Assembly: GCA_031414415.1 (NCBI GenBank)
Contig: JANNVK010000088.1
Location: forward strand, 36,741 to 100,740
Reading direction: 5' to 3'
Source of the DNA: JANNVK01 sp031414415
Lineage (GTDB): Bacteria; Acidobacteriota; Blastocatellia; Pyrinomonadales; Pyrinomonadaceae
Length of the DNA: 64,000 nt
A program made the position numbers and the translations under genes. The notes under the pieces are model-generated. The model was not told the origin of the DNA and did no database searches. It saw only the letters and a list, made by a program, of their open reading frames with translations. Shown here piece after piece: positions 42,485 through 52,524 of the stretch (positions within the stretch are counted from its first letter, which is position 1; each line of letters begins with the position of its first letter).

Positions 42485-43894
42485 TTATTGTTTTTTGAAA
42501 ATTGGATTAGCTTTTTGTTCAGCTTCAATCTCTTCTTGGGCATATTTGTCTAAGCCAAAGTTGCTGTAATCATCCCAAAGCGATTGTGTGTCGATAGTAG
42601 ATTCAATCGAATTTTGAATTGAACCAGGCACACTTGAAAAGAAATCATATCCGGTTAAAGACTCAACAGAATCAACGCTGGTTCTGTATTGTTTCCAATC
42701 ACTTACAACCGAATTAGTATTTGGCATTGAAACAGCAATCAAGCGTGTTGAAGTCGTCACACGCGAAACGTCATTTGTTCCATTTGGCAAAACCATTATC
42801 ACTTTCCAAGTCGTAGTTGGCACAACAATATTGCCATTATTGATAAATCCAGAAGTTCCGTGTCCGCCCGAAATTATGTAAAGCTCATTTCCAGCAGCAG
42901 CCAAAGTTCGGCAATAGCTTTCGAGATTTGCCCACGTTGTCTGGTTATTCGTCGGAGCTTGCGGAATCATATTTGTCATCAAAAATGTTGCCGAATTGTT
43001 TGCAACTGAACTCGTGCGATCACCTGAAGGTGTCATATGTCCGCGATCATAACCCGAACCGGAATAAGAAGTTGAGCCAACTTGATACCATCCAGCCGGA
43101 AGAGTTGTGTCTGCCCGAAAATCGTCTTGACGAGACGTTGAACCAATCCAAGTTGAATCAAGATGCCAAGATGTCCAGTTCGGAATCGCTTTTGAACGAT
43201 TATATGAAAGGTCATATTGAGCCTTAATCATCAAATAATTGTCTTGCGAATTAGTCGAATCCGTCACAGCATTGCTCGGATTTCCCATAGTTAAATGAAC
43301 ATTTGCTGCTGGTGGCGGAGTTGGTGTTGGCGTTGCAGTTGGTGTCGGCGTTGGAGTCGCGACTGTGTAATTAGTTATTACAATATCATCAAAACTAATG
43401 CGACTCGATCCGCCGGAAATTTTGCGAATTTCAAAGCGATTTGTTCCGACGTTGTTAATTGTAAACGTTGCAGTTGCAAGAGTTGTAGAGCTGGTTGTAA
43501 TTGTTGAGCCAACTTTCGCCCAACTTGAACCGCTGTTTATAGAACGCCAAAGTTCCCAAGTGCTATTTGCGTCTGTGCCATATTTAGCGTGTTTGACAGT
43601 GACTGTTCCCGCACTTGAAACATTAAAATTCATCTTAACTCGCCCAGTATTTTGGACGCGTGCAGAATAACTTCCGGTTTTTCTGTCGTTAGCCAAATTT
43701 CCGATTAATGCGTCAGATAAATTCCAACTGCCCGAACCAAGTGTGACATCTGCGGCGGCATAACTCGTTTTGCCACCAGCTTCAAAGCCTTCATTTAAGA
43801 CATTTGTCGTCTGCGAACTTGTAACAAAAAAGTTAGAAGCAACAAACAAAGCTACGATTGAAATAACAGTTAAAACTATGAAGTTTTTTTTCAT
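42485..43894 (-). CDS. Secreted DNA/RNA non-specific endonuclease (NucA type) with N-terminal beta-sandwich
   Basis: A 469-residue exported nuclease. A Sec signal (residues 1-27) is followed by a beta-sandwich (about 30-180) that resembles a carbohydrate-binding or choice-of-anchor domain, and a Pro-Thr linker at 181-194. The beta-beta-alpha-metal nuclease domain of the NUC1/NucA family comes next, with catalytic DRGHMTPSGDR (His286) and the Asn-bearing FLMTNMIPQ...N...W..LE motif. It would cut DNA and RNA outside the cell or in the periplasm. No immunity gene is adjacent, so scavenging is more likely than a toxin role. The ATG start is clear from the signal peptide. Confidence 0.92.
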   Translation of the reverse strand: MKKNFIVLTVISIVALFVASNFFVTSSQTTNVLNEGFEAGGKTSYAAADVTLGSGSWNLSDALIGNLANDRKTGSYSARVQNTGRVKMNFNVSSAGTVTVKHAKYGTDANSTWELWRSINSGSSWAKVGSTITTSSTTLATATFTINNVGTNRFEIRKISGGSSRISFDDIVITNYTVATPTPTPTATPTPTPPPAANVHLTMGNPSNAVTDSTNSQDNYLMIKAQYDLSYNRSKAIPNWTSWHLDSTWIGSTSRQDDFRADTTLPAGWYQVGSTSYSGSGYDRGHMTPSGDRTSSVANNSATFLMTNMIPQAPTNNQTTWANLESYCRTLAAAGNELYIISGGHGTSGFINNGNIVVPTTTWKVIMVLPNGTNDVSRVTTSTRLIAVSMPNTNSVVSDWKQYRTSVDSVESLTGYDFFSSVPGSIQNSIESTIDTQSLWDDYSNFGLDKYAQEEIEAEQKANPIFKKQ

Positions 43895-44059
43895 TTTTCT
43901 CCTTAGGGTTTAAAAATAATTTGATTTAAAAATTATTGCTTCTCGAAAAATAAATTATAAAGTATTTGGTATCAACAATTTAAATATACACGATAATCAT
44001 AATTTTAATGTCTCGCAAAAACCGTAATTAATAAAAACGTAACAATTTGTGAAAAACTT

Positions 44060-44695
44060 CTATATTCTTTCGTTGCTCCAATCTCGAATTGTATTTTTTA
44101 ATTCTTCAAGATGTTTATCAAAAAAATGTCCGCAATTTTCGAAAACAACGATTTCTTTATCGACAGTTTTAGTTAAACTTTCGAAAAGATTTTGCAGATT
44201 TTCGACTTTTCCGAATTCGTCAGAATCTCCGTGAACGAACAGAATCGGTTTCTCGCAATCTTTCAAAAATGAGTAATCGTATTTATCCAACGGAGTTCCA
44301 ATACTAATTAAACGAACAATTCGCGGATCGCTCAACGCGATTTCAGTTCCAAATCTTGAGCCGAAAGAAAACCCAGCAAAAGTTATCGGTTCATTTGGAT
44401 AATGTTCGGCGAGATAATCCAAAGCAGCACGAATGTCGTCTTGTTCGCCGCGACCTTCGTTGTGAGTTCCGGTGCTGAGACCAACTCCGCGAAAATTAAA
44501 ACGAAGAGTTACCAAACCAGATTCGACCAATCCGGCAGCCGCACGAAAAACCACTTTATTGTGCATTGTTCCGCCGCCAAGCGGATGCGGATGAGCGACA
44601 AGTGCAACGCCTCGAAAGCGTTCCGTTGGTTCTTTCAAGATTGCTTCGAGCTTTCCGTGATTTGCAGGGATGAAAAGATTTCCGCTTAAGTTCAT
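44060..44695 (-). CDS. Alpha/beta hydrolase (serine hydrolase, S33/dienelactone type)
   Basis: From ATG 44695 a 211-residue cytoplasmic hydrolase. It contains VALVAHPHPLGGGTMHNKVV near the oxyanion region, LRFNFRGVGLSTG, the nucleophile elbow AGFSFGSR (G-x-S-x-G, Ser in FSF), a C-terminal Asp in LFVHGDSDEFG and His in NCGHFF. These are the marks of a small alpha/beta hydrolase of the YqiA/UPF0227-like or CocE/NonD group. The open frame extends to 44896 through the divergent gene's start, so the shorter start is taken. The substrate is unknown. Confidence 0.87.
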   Translation of the reverse strand: MNLSGNLFIPANHGKLEAILKEPTERFRGVALVAHPHPLGGGTMHNKVVFRAAAGLVESGLVTLRFNFRGVGLSTGTHNEGRGEQDDIRAALDYLAEHYPNEPITFAGFSFGSRFGTEIALSDPRIVRLISIGTPLDKYDYSFLKDCEKPILFVHGDSDEFGKVENLQNLFESLTKTVDKEIVVFENCGHFFDKHLEELKNTIRDWSNERI

Positions 44696-44809
44696 AATTA
44701 AAATAAGTTTAGAGTCGTGAATTTCGATTGGCAAATGCGTTTTTCCAAAATTCGTGCTATTTTTTTGATTTTGAACATTATTTATTACGCTTAAAATTAG
44801 CATTACAAA

Positions 44810-46627
44810 ATGGAAGAGATAACAAACGAAACTACAAAAATCGCCAGTAAAACACTGGGCGAAACACCGGTTAATGCAAAACAGACATGGACTCAATGGT
44901 TCGGAACGGAATCAGCTGTTCGCTGGGTTTATTTAATTTTTGGACTTTTCACAATATTTTTATTGATGTCGTTGCTCCAATTTTCGACCAAAGCAATCTG
45001 TTGTGGCGATTGGGATGGTTATTATCACATTCGTTGGAGTTCGCTATTATGGGAAAACTTTAGTAGTGGAAAGTGGTTGCCGGAGTTTAAATGGCTTCCG
45101 CTAACCGTTTTAAATCCAGCAACTTACGCAGATCATCATTTTCTTTTTCATCTTTTGCAAATTCCCTTTTTGTGGTTTTTTGAAACTGAAACTGCGGCAA
45201 AGGTTGCGACTGTGTTTTACGGAAGTCTTGCTGTTTTTTCAGTCTATTGGCTAATATTTCGCTACAACATTAATTATTTGTTGATTTGGCTTGGTGCGTT
45301 ACTAACCTGTGCAAATCCGTTTTTTTATCGGATGAATATGGGAAAAGCTCCGCCGTTGACGATTATTTACAGCATTTTAGGAATTTATCTACTATTTGAG
45401 CGAAAATATATCTGGCTTTTGCCGCTAATGTTTGTTTTTGTTTGGACATATAGTCTTTTTCCGATTCTTTTTATTGCGGCAATTATTTGGGCTGCGATTA
45501 TCGGCTGGAATGAAAGAAAATTTGAGTGGCAACCGGTTGCATATACATTTGGCGGAATGGTTTTGGGCAATATAATAAACCCGTATTTTCCGGCTAATAT
45601 TTTGTTGTTTTGGGAGCATTTTGCAACTAAATTTAAGATTGATGATTTTGCGGTTGCGGTCGGTGGCGAATGGTATCCATATTCAAGTCTTGAAATTTTG
45701 ACGCATTTCCCGATTGCTATTATTGCAATGTTAATCGGATATGTTTTGTTTTCTCCAAAAAACGGAAAATTACCCGAAAAATCGAGCTTTTTCTTGGTGT
45801 TTGTGACAATTTTACTTGTCTCACAATTTCGTTCAAAGAGATTTGCCGAATATTTTCCGCCATTTGCAATTCTTTTTGCGGCTTTTTCATGGAAAGAATT
45901 TTTTACACCTTTAACAGTTCAACTCCCAGAATATTTTCAACGTGATTTAGAGCCACTTTTAGATGCAAAAATAGAATCAAAAAAGGAAGTTGAGTTTCGC
46001 CACGCGAAGCAAATTATTCTTTTTACGCTTGGACTTTTATTGTGCGTCACACTTTTTTATAATTTCAAAGGTTCGGCAACACTCGGGCAAGTTGGATTAA
46101 TTTCTGACATTCAATCAAATGAACCGCACGATAAATATCAAAGAGCAATGAAATTTGCACTTGAAAACATTCCAGAAGGCGAAAGAATTTTCAACTGTAA
46201 TTGGGATGATTTTCCGAAATTGTTTTATTACGACCAAAAACATACATACGTTTATGGTTTAGACCCAAACTATCTTTATTCGAAAAACCCCGAACTTTCG
46301 AAAAAATTTGGCGATATTACCAGCGGAAAAATTGAAGATGTCGGGAAAGTGATAAAAGATGAGTATGGTTCAAAATGGATATTTACCGATGCCAAAGAAA
46401 ACATTGATATGGTCGCAAAATGTCTCGCAAGTGGTTGGTGTGAAAAGATTTATGAAGATGAAGAAGCTGTGTTTCTGAAAATTTGTGATGAAAAAGGTGA
46501 ACCAGCTGATGAAGCCGATCCGGGCGATGAAGATTTGCTCACAGATGAAGAAAAAAAACAGGTTGATGAAGAAGGAAAAAACGATAACAACGATAATGTT
46601 GAAGAAGAAAATGAGGAAAATAACTAA
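44810..46627 (+). CDS. Polytopic GT-C-like membrane protein (STT3/PMT-type)
   Basis: A 605-residue inner-membrane protein with about ten hydrophobic helices. The first extracytoplasmic loop contains GDWDGYYHIRW (Asp67/Asp69) and a second, ADHHFLFH (Asp108, His109, His110), near LNPATYADHH. Acidic motifs in these loops resemble those of GT-C glycosyltransferases such as STT3/PglB, which use polyprenol-linked donors. The C-terminal about 130 residues are soluble, ending in a very acidic low-complexity tail. The WWDYG motif of oligosaccharyltransferase is not seen, so the exact acceptor is unknown. It is followed 47 bp later by a PerM transporter gene on the same strand. Confidence 0.78.
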   Translation: MEEITNETTKIASKTLGETPVNAKQTWTQWFGTESAVRWVYLIFGLFTIFLLMSLLQFSTKAICCGDWDGYYHIRWSSLLWENFSSGKWLPEFKWLPLTVLNPATYADHHFLFHLLQIPFLWFFETETAAKVATVFYGSLAVFSVYWLIFRYNINYLLIWLGALLTCANPFFYRMNMGKAPPLTIIYSILGIYLLFERKYIWLLPLMFVFVWTYSLFPILFIAAIIWAAIIGWNERKFEWQPVAYTFGGMVLGNIINPYFPANILLFWEHFATKFKIDDFAVAVGGEWYPYSSLEILTHFPIAIIAMLIGYVLFSPKNGKLPEKSSFFLVFVTILLVSQFRSKRFAEYFPPFAILFAAFSWKEFFTPLTVQLPEYFQRDLEPLLDAKIESKKEVEFRHAKQIILFTLGLLLCVTLFYNFKGSATLGQVGLISDIQSNEPHDKYQRAMKFALENIPEGERIFNCNWDDFPKLFYYDQKHTYVYGLDPNYLYSKNPELSKKFGDITSGKIEDVGKVIKDEYGSKWIFTDAKENIDMVAKCLASGWCEKIYEDEEAVFLKICDEKGEPADEADPGDEDLLTDEEKKQVDEEGKNDNNDNVEEENEENN

Positions 46628-46674
46628 ATAAGTTTTAAGTAATAAACGAAAATTCTATAATTCGTGAGGAGAAA

Positions 46675-47877
46675 ATGTTGAACCAGAAAGCCCCAAAAAT
46701 CACAAAAGATACCGCGAGAAGAATTTTTCTTGATCCATCAAGTCCGTCATTTTTTTCAATTATTAGAGTTGTAATTGTAGTTTTTGGTGCGTTAGGTTTG
46801 GTTGCTTTGGCTAATTTCACTTTTGTTTATCTAAAAAATCTGATATTTCTCATCGTGCTTTCGGTTTTTTTCGCATATCTTTTAAACCCGCTTGTCCGGT
46901 TGATTCGGCGACCTTTTAAGGAAAGACATTTAGAAAAATTTATGCCGCGTTCGGTGGCAATTGTCATCGCATATTTGGCGGTTTTGGCAGTTTTTGTGCT
47001 TGCAATTTCTTATCTTGCTCCGCGAGTTATTGAACAAGCAAAAGAGTTTGCCGGAAACTTGCCAGGTTATTCTGAGCAAATAAAAAATCGCGTGACAACA
47101 ATCAATGAGCGTTATGAGAATTATCAAATTCCGCCACAAGTTCGTGAGGAAGTTAACAACAAAATCACTTCATTTGTTGGAGATTTAGGCGGTATTGTCA
47201 CAGGAATAGTTGGTGGTTTAGCAATAAATTTACTTTCAATTTCGCCATTTTTTATTTTAATTCCGATACTTTCATTTTTCTTTTTGAAAGATGTAAATAT
47301 GTTTCGGGTTTCTATTTTGCGGATGTTTCCTAACGGACTTTGGCGTTCGCGTGCTGAATCTTTTCTTGAAGATGTCAACACCACGCTCGCGGCTTACACT
47401 CGTGCACAGCTTATTTCTTGCGTTTTGATTGGAACTATTTGCACAATTATTTTCTACATTTTAGACGTAAATTATGCACTTTTGCTTGGTATTTTAGCCG
47501 GAATTTTGGAGTTTATTCCGCTCATTGGTCCGGCAATAATTGGAATTGTTGCAGTCACAATTGCCGCGTTTTCTTCTGGTTCGCAAGCAGTTTCGGTTGG
47601 AGTTTTATTAGCAATTTTGCGTTTGGTTCACGATTATGTGACTTATCCGCGGATTGTTCGCGAGGGAATTCATTTACATCCATTAGCGATTGTTTTATCA
47701 GTTTTAGCTGGCGAACAAATCGCCGGAATTCCGGGAGTTTTTCTTTCAATTCCAATTGTTGCAATCTTTACTGTAATCTACAAACACGTTCGCGAATATC
47801 GCGGAAACAAAGGAATAGTTGCCGATTTATTAACCATGGAAAGTGAAAAAGTTGTCAAAGAAACTCAAGCGACATAA
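46675..47877 (+). CDS. AI-2E family transporter (PerM/UPF0118)
   Basis: A 400-residue inner-membrane protein with seven to eight helices. The family core is seen in PVRLIRRPFKERHLE-like N-terminal basic loops, the central periplasmic helix pair, and C-terminal GILAGILEFIPLIGPAIIGIVAV and HPLAIVLSVLAGEQIAGIPGVFLSIPIVA. Members have been linked to AI-2 export, sodium/proton transport or permease roles, so the substrate is uncertain. A GAGGAG ribosome-binding site lies 5 bp upstream. It is separated from the STT3-like gene by 47 bp and is probably co-transcribed. Confidence 0.93.
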   Translation: MLNQKAPKITKDTARRIFLDPSSPSFFSIIRVVIVVFGALGLVALANFTFVYLKNLIFLIVLSVFFAYLLNPLVRLIRRPFKERHLEKFMPRSVAIVIAYLAVLAVFVLAISYLAPRVIEQAKEFAGNLPGYSEQIKNRVTTINERYENYQIPPQVREEVNNKITSFVGDLGGIVTGIVGGLAINLLSISPFFILIPILSFFFLKDVNMFRVSILRMFPNGLWRSRAESFLEDVNTTLAAYTRAQLISCVLIGTICTIIFYILDVNYALLLGILAGILEFIPLIGPAIIGIVAVTIAAFSSGSQAVSVGVLLAILRLVHDYVTYPRIVREGIHLHPLAIVLSVLAGEQIAGIPGVFLSIPIVAIFTVIYKHVREYRGNKGIVADLLTMESEKVVKETQAT

Positions 47878-47902
47878 ATTTTTCAACGTCTCCGTTTTTT
47901 TT

Positions 47903-50191
47903 CTATTCGTCCGCTGCAACTTCATTTTCTTGCGGCAAAATCATCTCAGGAAATTCTTGTGCGAGTTGTTCGCGAGATTTTGCATCTATTTCTGCACGTA
48001 GCGGTCGAGTTCCAACGGTTGTTTTAAATTTTCCGTCCATGTCATAAAGACGTGCGTATTGCATTCGATTTCGTGTGATTCCTTGAACATAACCTTTTGT
48101 TTCTTTGAATGGAATTTGCTCGACCCAATCGTCCATTTCAGTTGCCGGAATAGAATTTAACCATTGCGAAACTCTTCCGGGACCAGCATTATAAGCAACT
48201 CCAAGATATTCAACTCGTCCATATTTCGTCAGTTGATCTTTCATATAAGCCGTGCCGATTTCAATATTTAACGCCGGATTATAAAGGTCTTCGGCTGAAG
48301 ATGGAGAAACTGCACCATATTTTTTTGCGGTTGAGCGAGCGGTTGGCAACAGCAATTGCATCAAGCCGTAAGCATTAGCGTGAGATTTAACGCGAACCGT
48401 GAAAACGCTTTCTTGCCGAATTAATCCAGCTACTTGATAAGCATCAAGCCCGCGATTTGCCGACCAAAGTTTTATTGAGTTCCAGTTAGAAAGTGGATAA
48501 AAAATGTCCCATTCTTCACGCGACATTTCTTCAGGCTTCATTTGCGAATAATCTGGATAACTTTTAGCTAAAGCTAACAAAGCAGATGTGTTATCGTCTC
48601 GGCGACGATGCAGATTTGCCAATGTAAAATTGACTTTCGGACTGTTTGGTGCAGTTTTAGCAGCTTCTTTGAGTTCGTCGGTTGCCCAGTCAAACAAACC
48701 AATTACAGATAAATCATCTGCACGAACTAAGCGTTCTTGTTCTTTTGCGGTCGAAGTTTCTGGATAAACCGTAACTTTTTTTAGATTTGCGACAGCTTGC
48801 AAAACAATCTGATTTAGAGCAACTGTTGACTTGCATTGTCCGCTCGCACGAAGCGAAATCAACCGCTGTGAGGCAAGATAGCCATACCAATTTGCGTCAT
48901 AACGAGCAAGTAAACCTTCATACAAAGCACAGGCTTCGGGCAATTTTCCGGCAAGTTGCGAATCGCGAGCCGACCAATATCCGGCACGTCCACGATAGGT
49001 TGTATCTTTGTCGGCGTAGCGTGCAAGATGCTCTGTAAGTTGTTGCGAAGAAGCGAGATAATTTTTACTTTCGTGTTGCAACCAGGCAAGTTCAAATTGT
49101 GCTTGTGCAACATCAACTGCGTTTGGATATGCAGAAAGTGCTGTTTGCAGAAAGTAAATTTCTTCAACTTTATTTTTTGCATCACGGGCAGACATTCCAA
49201 GTGAAACTAATGTTTTTGGCGTTAGTTTGTTTGTTGGAAAATTACGACGCATTTCATCTGCAATTTGTCTCGCATTTGACCAAAGTCTTGCATTTGCATA
49301 ACCGCGAGCGAGCTGTTCATAACCTTCAATCTTTTCAGATGCGGTTGAACGAATTTTGCCAAATGCGATTTGTGCCTCAGACATTTTTCGAAGTGATGAA
49401 TACATTGCAATCAACTTCAAATATTGAGCGTCAGTAAAATTTATCTGAAAGTTTTGAATTGCTTTTTCAGCTTCGGCATAATTTTTTGTTGCAATCAGTT
49501 TTTCAAACCTAATAATCGCTTCTTCTTGATTGTTTGGCGTTAAAGTTTGCCCAAAACTTATTAATTTTACTTCGGCTTCTTTTGCTTCATTCGAACCTGC
49601 ACCAACCAAATAAATCTTTCTAAAATTAATAGTTGCTTCGTTTTGGTTTCCATTGATTTCATAAGATTTTGCTATCAACAACAAAGCCGCAACATCGTTT
49701 TTCGCAGTCAAATCAGCCAGAATATTAGGCACATTTTGAGCTTGTCCGCCATTAATTGCCGACTCAGCCCAGAGTATTTTTGCATCGCGAAAACGCAGAG
49801 AATTTGGAAACTCGACAGTCAATTGCTGAAAAGAAGAAATTGCCTCAGCGTAACGATTTGCTTGTATAAAAGATTTTCCACGGAGCCATAATGCATAATC
49901 GCCAACAGCGGTTTTCTGCTTGAAAACATTGGAGTTAAGAATATTTGCAGCACCAATTCCATCGTTGCTTTCAAGACGTATTCTGGCACGCAAAATTTTT
50001 GCTAACGCACCAATTTTTGTGTTTCCAAAACGCGTTTCAATTTGTTGGACTATTGCTTCCGGCGGCAATTTTCCATCTTTTGTGAGCGTTCTAAGTTGTT
50101 GTAATGCTTGCTCCTCAGTTTGGGTTTGTCCGCTCGCACATGAAGCTGAGAAAATGACTGTGAAAATGATTATTGCAAATTTATGTATCAA
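47903..50191 (-). CDS. Lytic transglycosylase (SLT domain) with TPR-like N-terminus
   Basis: A 762-residue exported murein-cleaving enzyme. A Sec signal (MIHKFAIIIFTVIFSASCASG, with a Cys that could be a weak lipobox) precedes about 500 residues of superhelical TPR-like repeats, similar to the ring of Slt70. The catalytic SLT domain follows at about 600-720, with Glu in RQESVFTVRVKSHANAYGLMQL, then YNPALNIEIGTAYM and VAYNAGPGRVSQWL. It cleaves glycan strands to form 1,6-anhydro ends during wall turnover. It is convergent with the PerM gene and divergent from the VWFA gene. Confidence 0.93.
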   Translation of the reverse strand: MIHKFAIIIFTVIFSASCASGQTQTEEQALQQLRTLTKDGKLPPEAIVQQIETRFGNTKIGALAKILRARIRLESNDGIGAANILNSNVFKQKTAVGDYALWLRGKSFIQANRYAEAISSFQQLTVEFPNSLRFRDAKILWAESAINGGQAQNVPNILADLTAKNDVAALLLIAKSYEINGNQNEATINFRKIYLVGAGSNEAKEAEVKLISFGQTLTPNNQEEAIIRFEKLIATKNYAEAEKAIQNFQINFTDAQYLKLIAMYSSLRKMSEAQIAFGKIRSTASEKIEGYEQLARGYANARLWSNARQIADEMRRNFPTNKLTPKTLVSLGMSARDAKNKVEEIYFLQTALSAYPNAVDVAQAQFELAWLQHESKNYLASSQQLTEHLARYADKDTTYRGRAGYWSARDSQLAGKLPEACALYEGLLARYDANWYGYLASQRLISLRASGQCKSTVALNQIVLQAVANLKKVTVYPETSTAKEQERLVRADDLSVIGLFDWATDELKEAAKTAPNSPKVNFTLANLHRRRDDNTSALLALAKSYPDYSQMKPEEMSREEWDIFYPLSNWNSIKLWSANRGLDAYQVAGLIRQESVFTVRVKSHANAYGLMQLLLPTARSTAKKYGAVSPSSAEDLYNPALNIEIGTAYMKDQLTKYGRVEYLGVAYNAGPGRVSQWLNSIPATEMDDWVEQIPFKETKGYVQGITRNRMQYARLYDMDGKFKTTVGTRPLRAEIDAKSREQLAQEFPEMILPQENEVAADE

Positions 50192-50233
50192 TTTATTACT
50201 CCTTTTTCAAACTATTTTGATGCAGAAAAATGT

Positions 50234-50261
50234 TTGAAAGAAACTTAATTTGTTATATGAT
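50234..50261 (+). promoter_or_regulatory. Probable promoter of the VWFA-related gene
   Basis: TTGAAA (50234-50239), a 16-nt spacer and TATGAT (50256-50261), each 5 of 6 to consensus. A 44-nt leader would precede the ATG at 50305. Confidence 0.6.
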
Positions 50262-50304
50262 AGCGGTTTAAGAGTTAATTTTCTAGGAGTTCTCAAATAA
50301 ACAA

Positions 50305-52467
50305 ATGAAAAAATTCATTCTCGCCATTTTTATTTTAACTGTTTTTTCTTCTTTTTTGTTTTCTCAAACACCAACCCAAACGCCAAAACCAGTCGATGAC
50401 GACGATGTTGTGGTGATCAACACCAATCTTATCCAAATAGATGTGACGGTTACTGATAAAAATGGAAATATTGTCAAAGATTTGAAACAAGAAGATTTTG
50501 AGATCTTTGAAAATAAAGAAAAACAAGATATTTCTAATTTTTTATTCGTTCAAAATGAAATAAAAAAAACTGTCCCGCAAATTTCTGAAACTAAAACGAA
50601 TGGAAATCTAAATACTCCAATTCCACCAACAAAAATTAGACCTGAAAGCGTAAAACGCACAATTGCCCTTGTTGTTGACGACTTAACTCTTTCGTTTGAA
50701 AGTGTTTACTACGTTCGTCGGGCATTAAAAAAGTTTCTTGACGAGCAAATGCAAGATGGCGATTTAGTTGCAATTATTCGCACTGGTGGCGGAATTGGTG
50801 CTTTGCAGCAGTTTACCTACGACAAACAACAGCTTTATGCAGCAATTGAAAAGGTAAAATGGAATCCGGCTGGAACTGGAAATATTGGTGCATTTGCCCC
50901 AATTGAGGCTTCGGTTGCTGATTTTCAAAAAAATGCTAATTCAAATATGTCTGACGAGGATTATCAAGCCGCAAAAAATAGAGAAAAAGAATTTCAACAA
51001 AGTCGCGATAATTTTTTTGTTGCAGGTTCGCTCGGTGCGTTAAATTTTTTAATAAAAGGAATGAAGGAATTGCCGGGCAGAAAATCAGTAATGTTTTTAT
51101 CGGATGGCTTTTCGCTAACGCAAACTGATCAAAATGGCTTTAAAGAATTTAGCGGAATTGCTGAATCGTTAAAAAGTTTGATTGAAGTAGCCAATCGTTC
51201 AAGTGTTGTAATTTATTCAATTGATGCTCGCGGGTTGCAGGTTGGTTTATTAAGTGCAGCTGATAACACTTCTAATTTGTCGCAAGATCAAATTAATCAA
51301 CAAGTTAGCGACCGTCGCGATACGCTTTCGGAAACTCAAGATACGTTAAGATATTTGGCAAAAGAAACAGGCGGCTTGTCTGTGATTAATTCAAACGACA
51401 TTGGTGGTGGAATTCAGAAAATGTTAAATGACCAAGCCGGATATTATTTAATTGGTTATCAACCGGACGATTCAACTTTTGATCCGCTGAAAAGACGGTT
51501 TAATAAATTGACGATTCGTGTAAAACGTCCAGGTTTAACAGTTCGCTACCGAAGCGGTTTTTTTGGTGTGGCAGATGATGTTGCTAAAAAACCGACACAA
51601 ATCCAAAGTGCTTCTAATGAAATTCTTGCGGCAATTACTTCGCCCTTTCAAAAAAATGATATTGCGTTAAATATGAATGCGTTGTTTGGTAACGACATAA
51701 AACAAGGCTCATTTCTTCGTTCTTTTATCCATATTAACGCTAAAGATTTGAAATTTACTGAACAAACAGGTGGCAAACAGCAAACAACTTTTGACGTTTT
51801 GGCGATCACTTTTGGCGATAATGGAGTTCCTGTTGAACAATTTAGCAAAAATTTCGTTTTGACAGTTAATAAAGAATCCTTTGAAAACTTTATAGCAAAT
51901 GGATTTGTTTATAATTTTATTTTTCCGATTAAAAAGCCAGGTGCATATCAAATGCGTGTGGTTTTACGAGATGCTTCGACTGCAAAACTTGGTTCTGCCA
52001 ATCAATTTATTGAAGTTCCTAATCTGAAAAAAAACCGCCTCACACTTTCGAGCATTATGCTTTCAAATCATACGATTGATGAATGGCAAAATCAGAGTAA
52101 AACAAGCTCGGAGAAAGTTTTAGTTGATCCACTGACAGCAACTTCGCTGAGAAAATTTAAGCAAAATACGGTTCTTAACTATGGATTTGAAATTTTTAAT
52201 GCGAAATTAGACAGTGCTGAACGCCTTCCTAATCTGCAACTTCAAGTTCGTGTATTTCGAGATGGAAAACTTGTTTTAGATGGTGTGCCTAAAAATATTG
52301 ATTTTGATAAACAAACTAATTTAACAAAAATCGTTTCTGGTGGAGCCATAGCTTTGGGGAAAACAATGGAAAAAGGCGATTACGTTTTGCAGGTTGTTTT
52401 AATTGATAAACTTGCTAAAAGTAAAAATCAAGTTGCCTCGCAGTGGATTTCTTTTGAAATTATTTAA
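50305..52467 (+). CDS. Secreted VWFA-related Acidobacterial protein (TIGR03436)
   Basis: A 720-residue exported protein. A Sec signal (MKKFILAIFILTVFSSFLFSQ) is followed by a short beta-domain (INTNLIQIDVTVTDKNGN, DFEIFENKEKQDI) and a von Willebrand factor A domain (about 115-400). The metal-site region is ALVVDDLTLSFESV, with VMFLSDGFSLT and IYSIDARGLQVG further on. The first segment, INTNLIQIDVTVTDKNG followed by EDF, is the family signature I recall for TIGR03436, found mostly in Acidobacteriota. The C-terminal 300 residues are beta-rich. The role is unknown; a surface or envelope binding function is likely. It has its own promoter and is divergent from the transglycosylase. Confidence 0.92.
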   Translation: MKKFILAIFILTVFSSFLFSQTPTQTPKPVDDDDVVVINTNLIQIDVTVTDKNGNIVKDLKQEDFEIFENKEKQDISNFLFVQNEIKKTVPQISETKTNGNLNTPIPPTKIRPESVKRTIALVVDDLTLSFESVYYVRRALKKFLDEQMQDGDLVAIIRTGGGIGALQQFTYDKQQLYAAIEKVKWNPAGTGNIGAFAPIEASVADFQKNANSNMSDEDYQAAKNREKEFQQSRDNFFVAGSLGALNFLIKGMKELPGRKSVMFLSDGFSLTQTDQNGFKEFSGIAESLKSLIEVANRSSVVIYSIDARGLQVGLLSAADNTSNLSQDQINQQVSDRRDTLSETQDTLRYLAKETGGLSVINSNDIGGGIQKMLNDQAGYYLIGYQPDDSTFDPLKRRFNKLTIRVKRPGLTVRYRSGFFGVADDVAKKPTQIQSASNEILAAITSPFQKNDIALNMNALFGNDIKQGSFLRSFIHINAKDLKFTEQTGGKQQTTFDVLAITFGDNGVPVEQFSKNFVLTVNKESFENFIANGFVYNFIFPIKKPGAYQMRVVLRDASTAKLGSANQFIEVPNLKKNRLTLSSIMLSNHTIDEWQNQSKTSSEKVLVDPLTATSLRKFKQNTVLNYGFEIFNAKLDSAERLPNLQLQVRVFRDGKLVLDGVPKNIDFDKQTNLTKIVSGGAIALGKTMEKGDYVLQVVLIDKLAKSKNQVASQWISFEII

Positions 52468-52501
52468 CAAAAAAGCCGTCTGACTTTTTATCAAACGGCT
52501 T
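52468..52501 (-). terminator. Terminator of the 620-residue coiled-coil/GAF-like gene
   Basis: AAGCCGT (52473-52479) and ACGGCTT (52495-52501) form a stem. The T run on the minus strand (52474-52468) shows it ends the gene that stops at 52525. Confidence 0.78.
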
Positions 52502-52524
52502 GTAAATTAAATGTTTACTTACTT

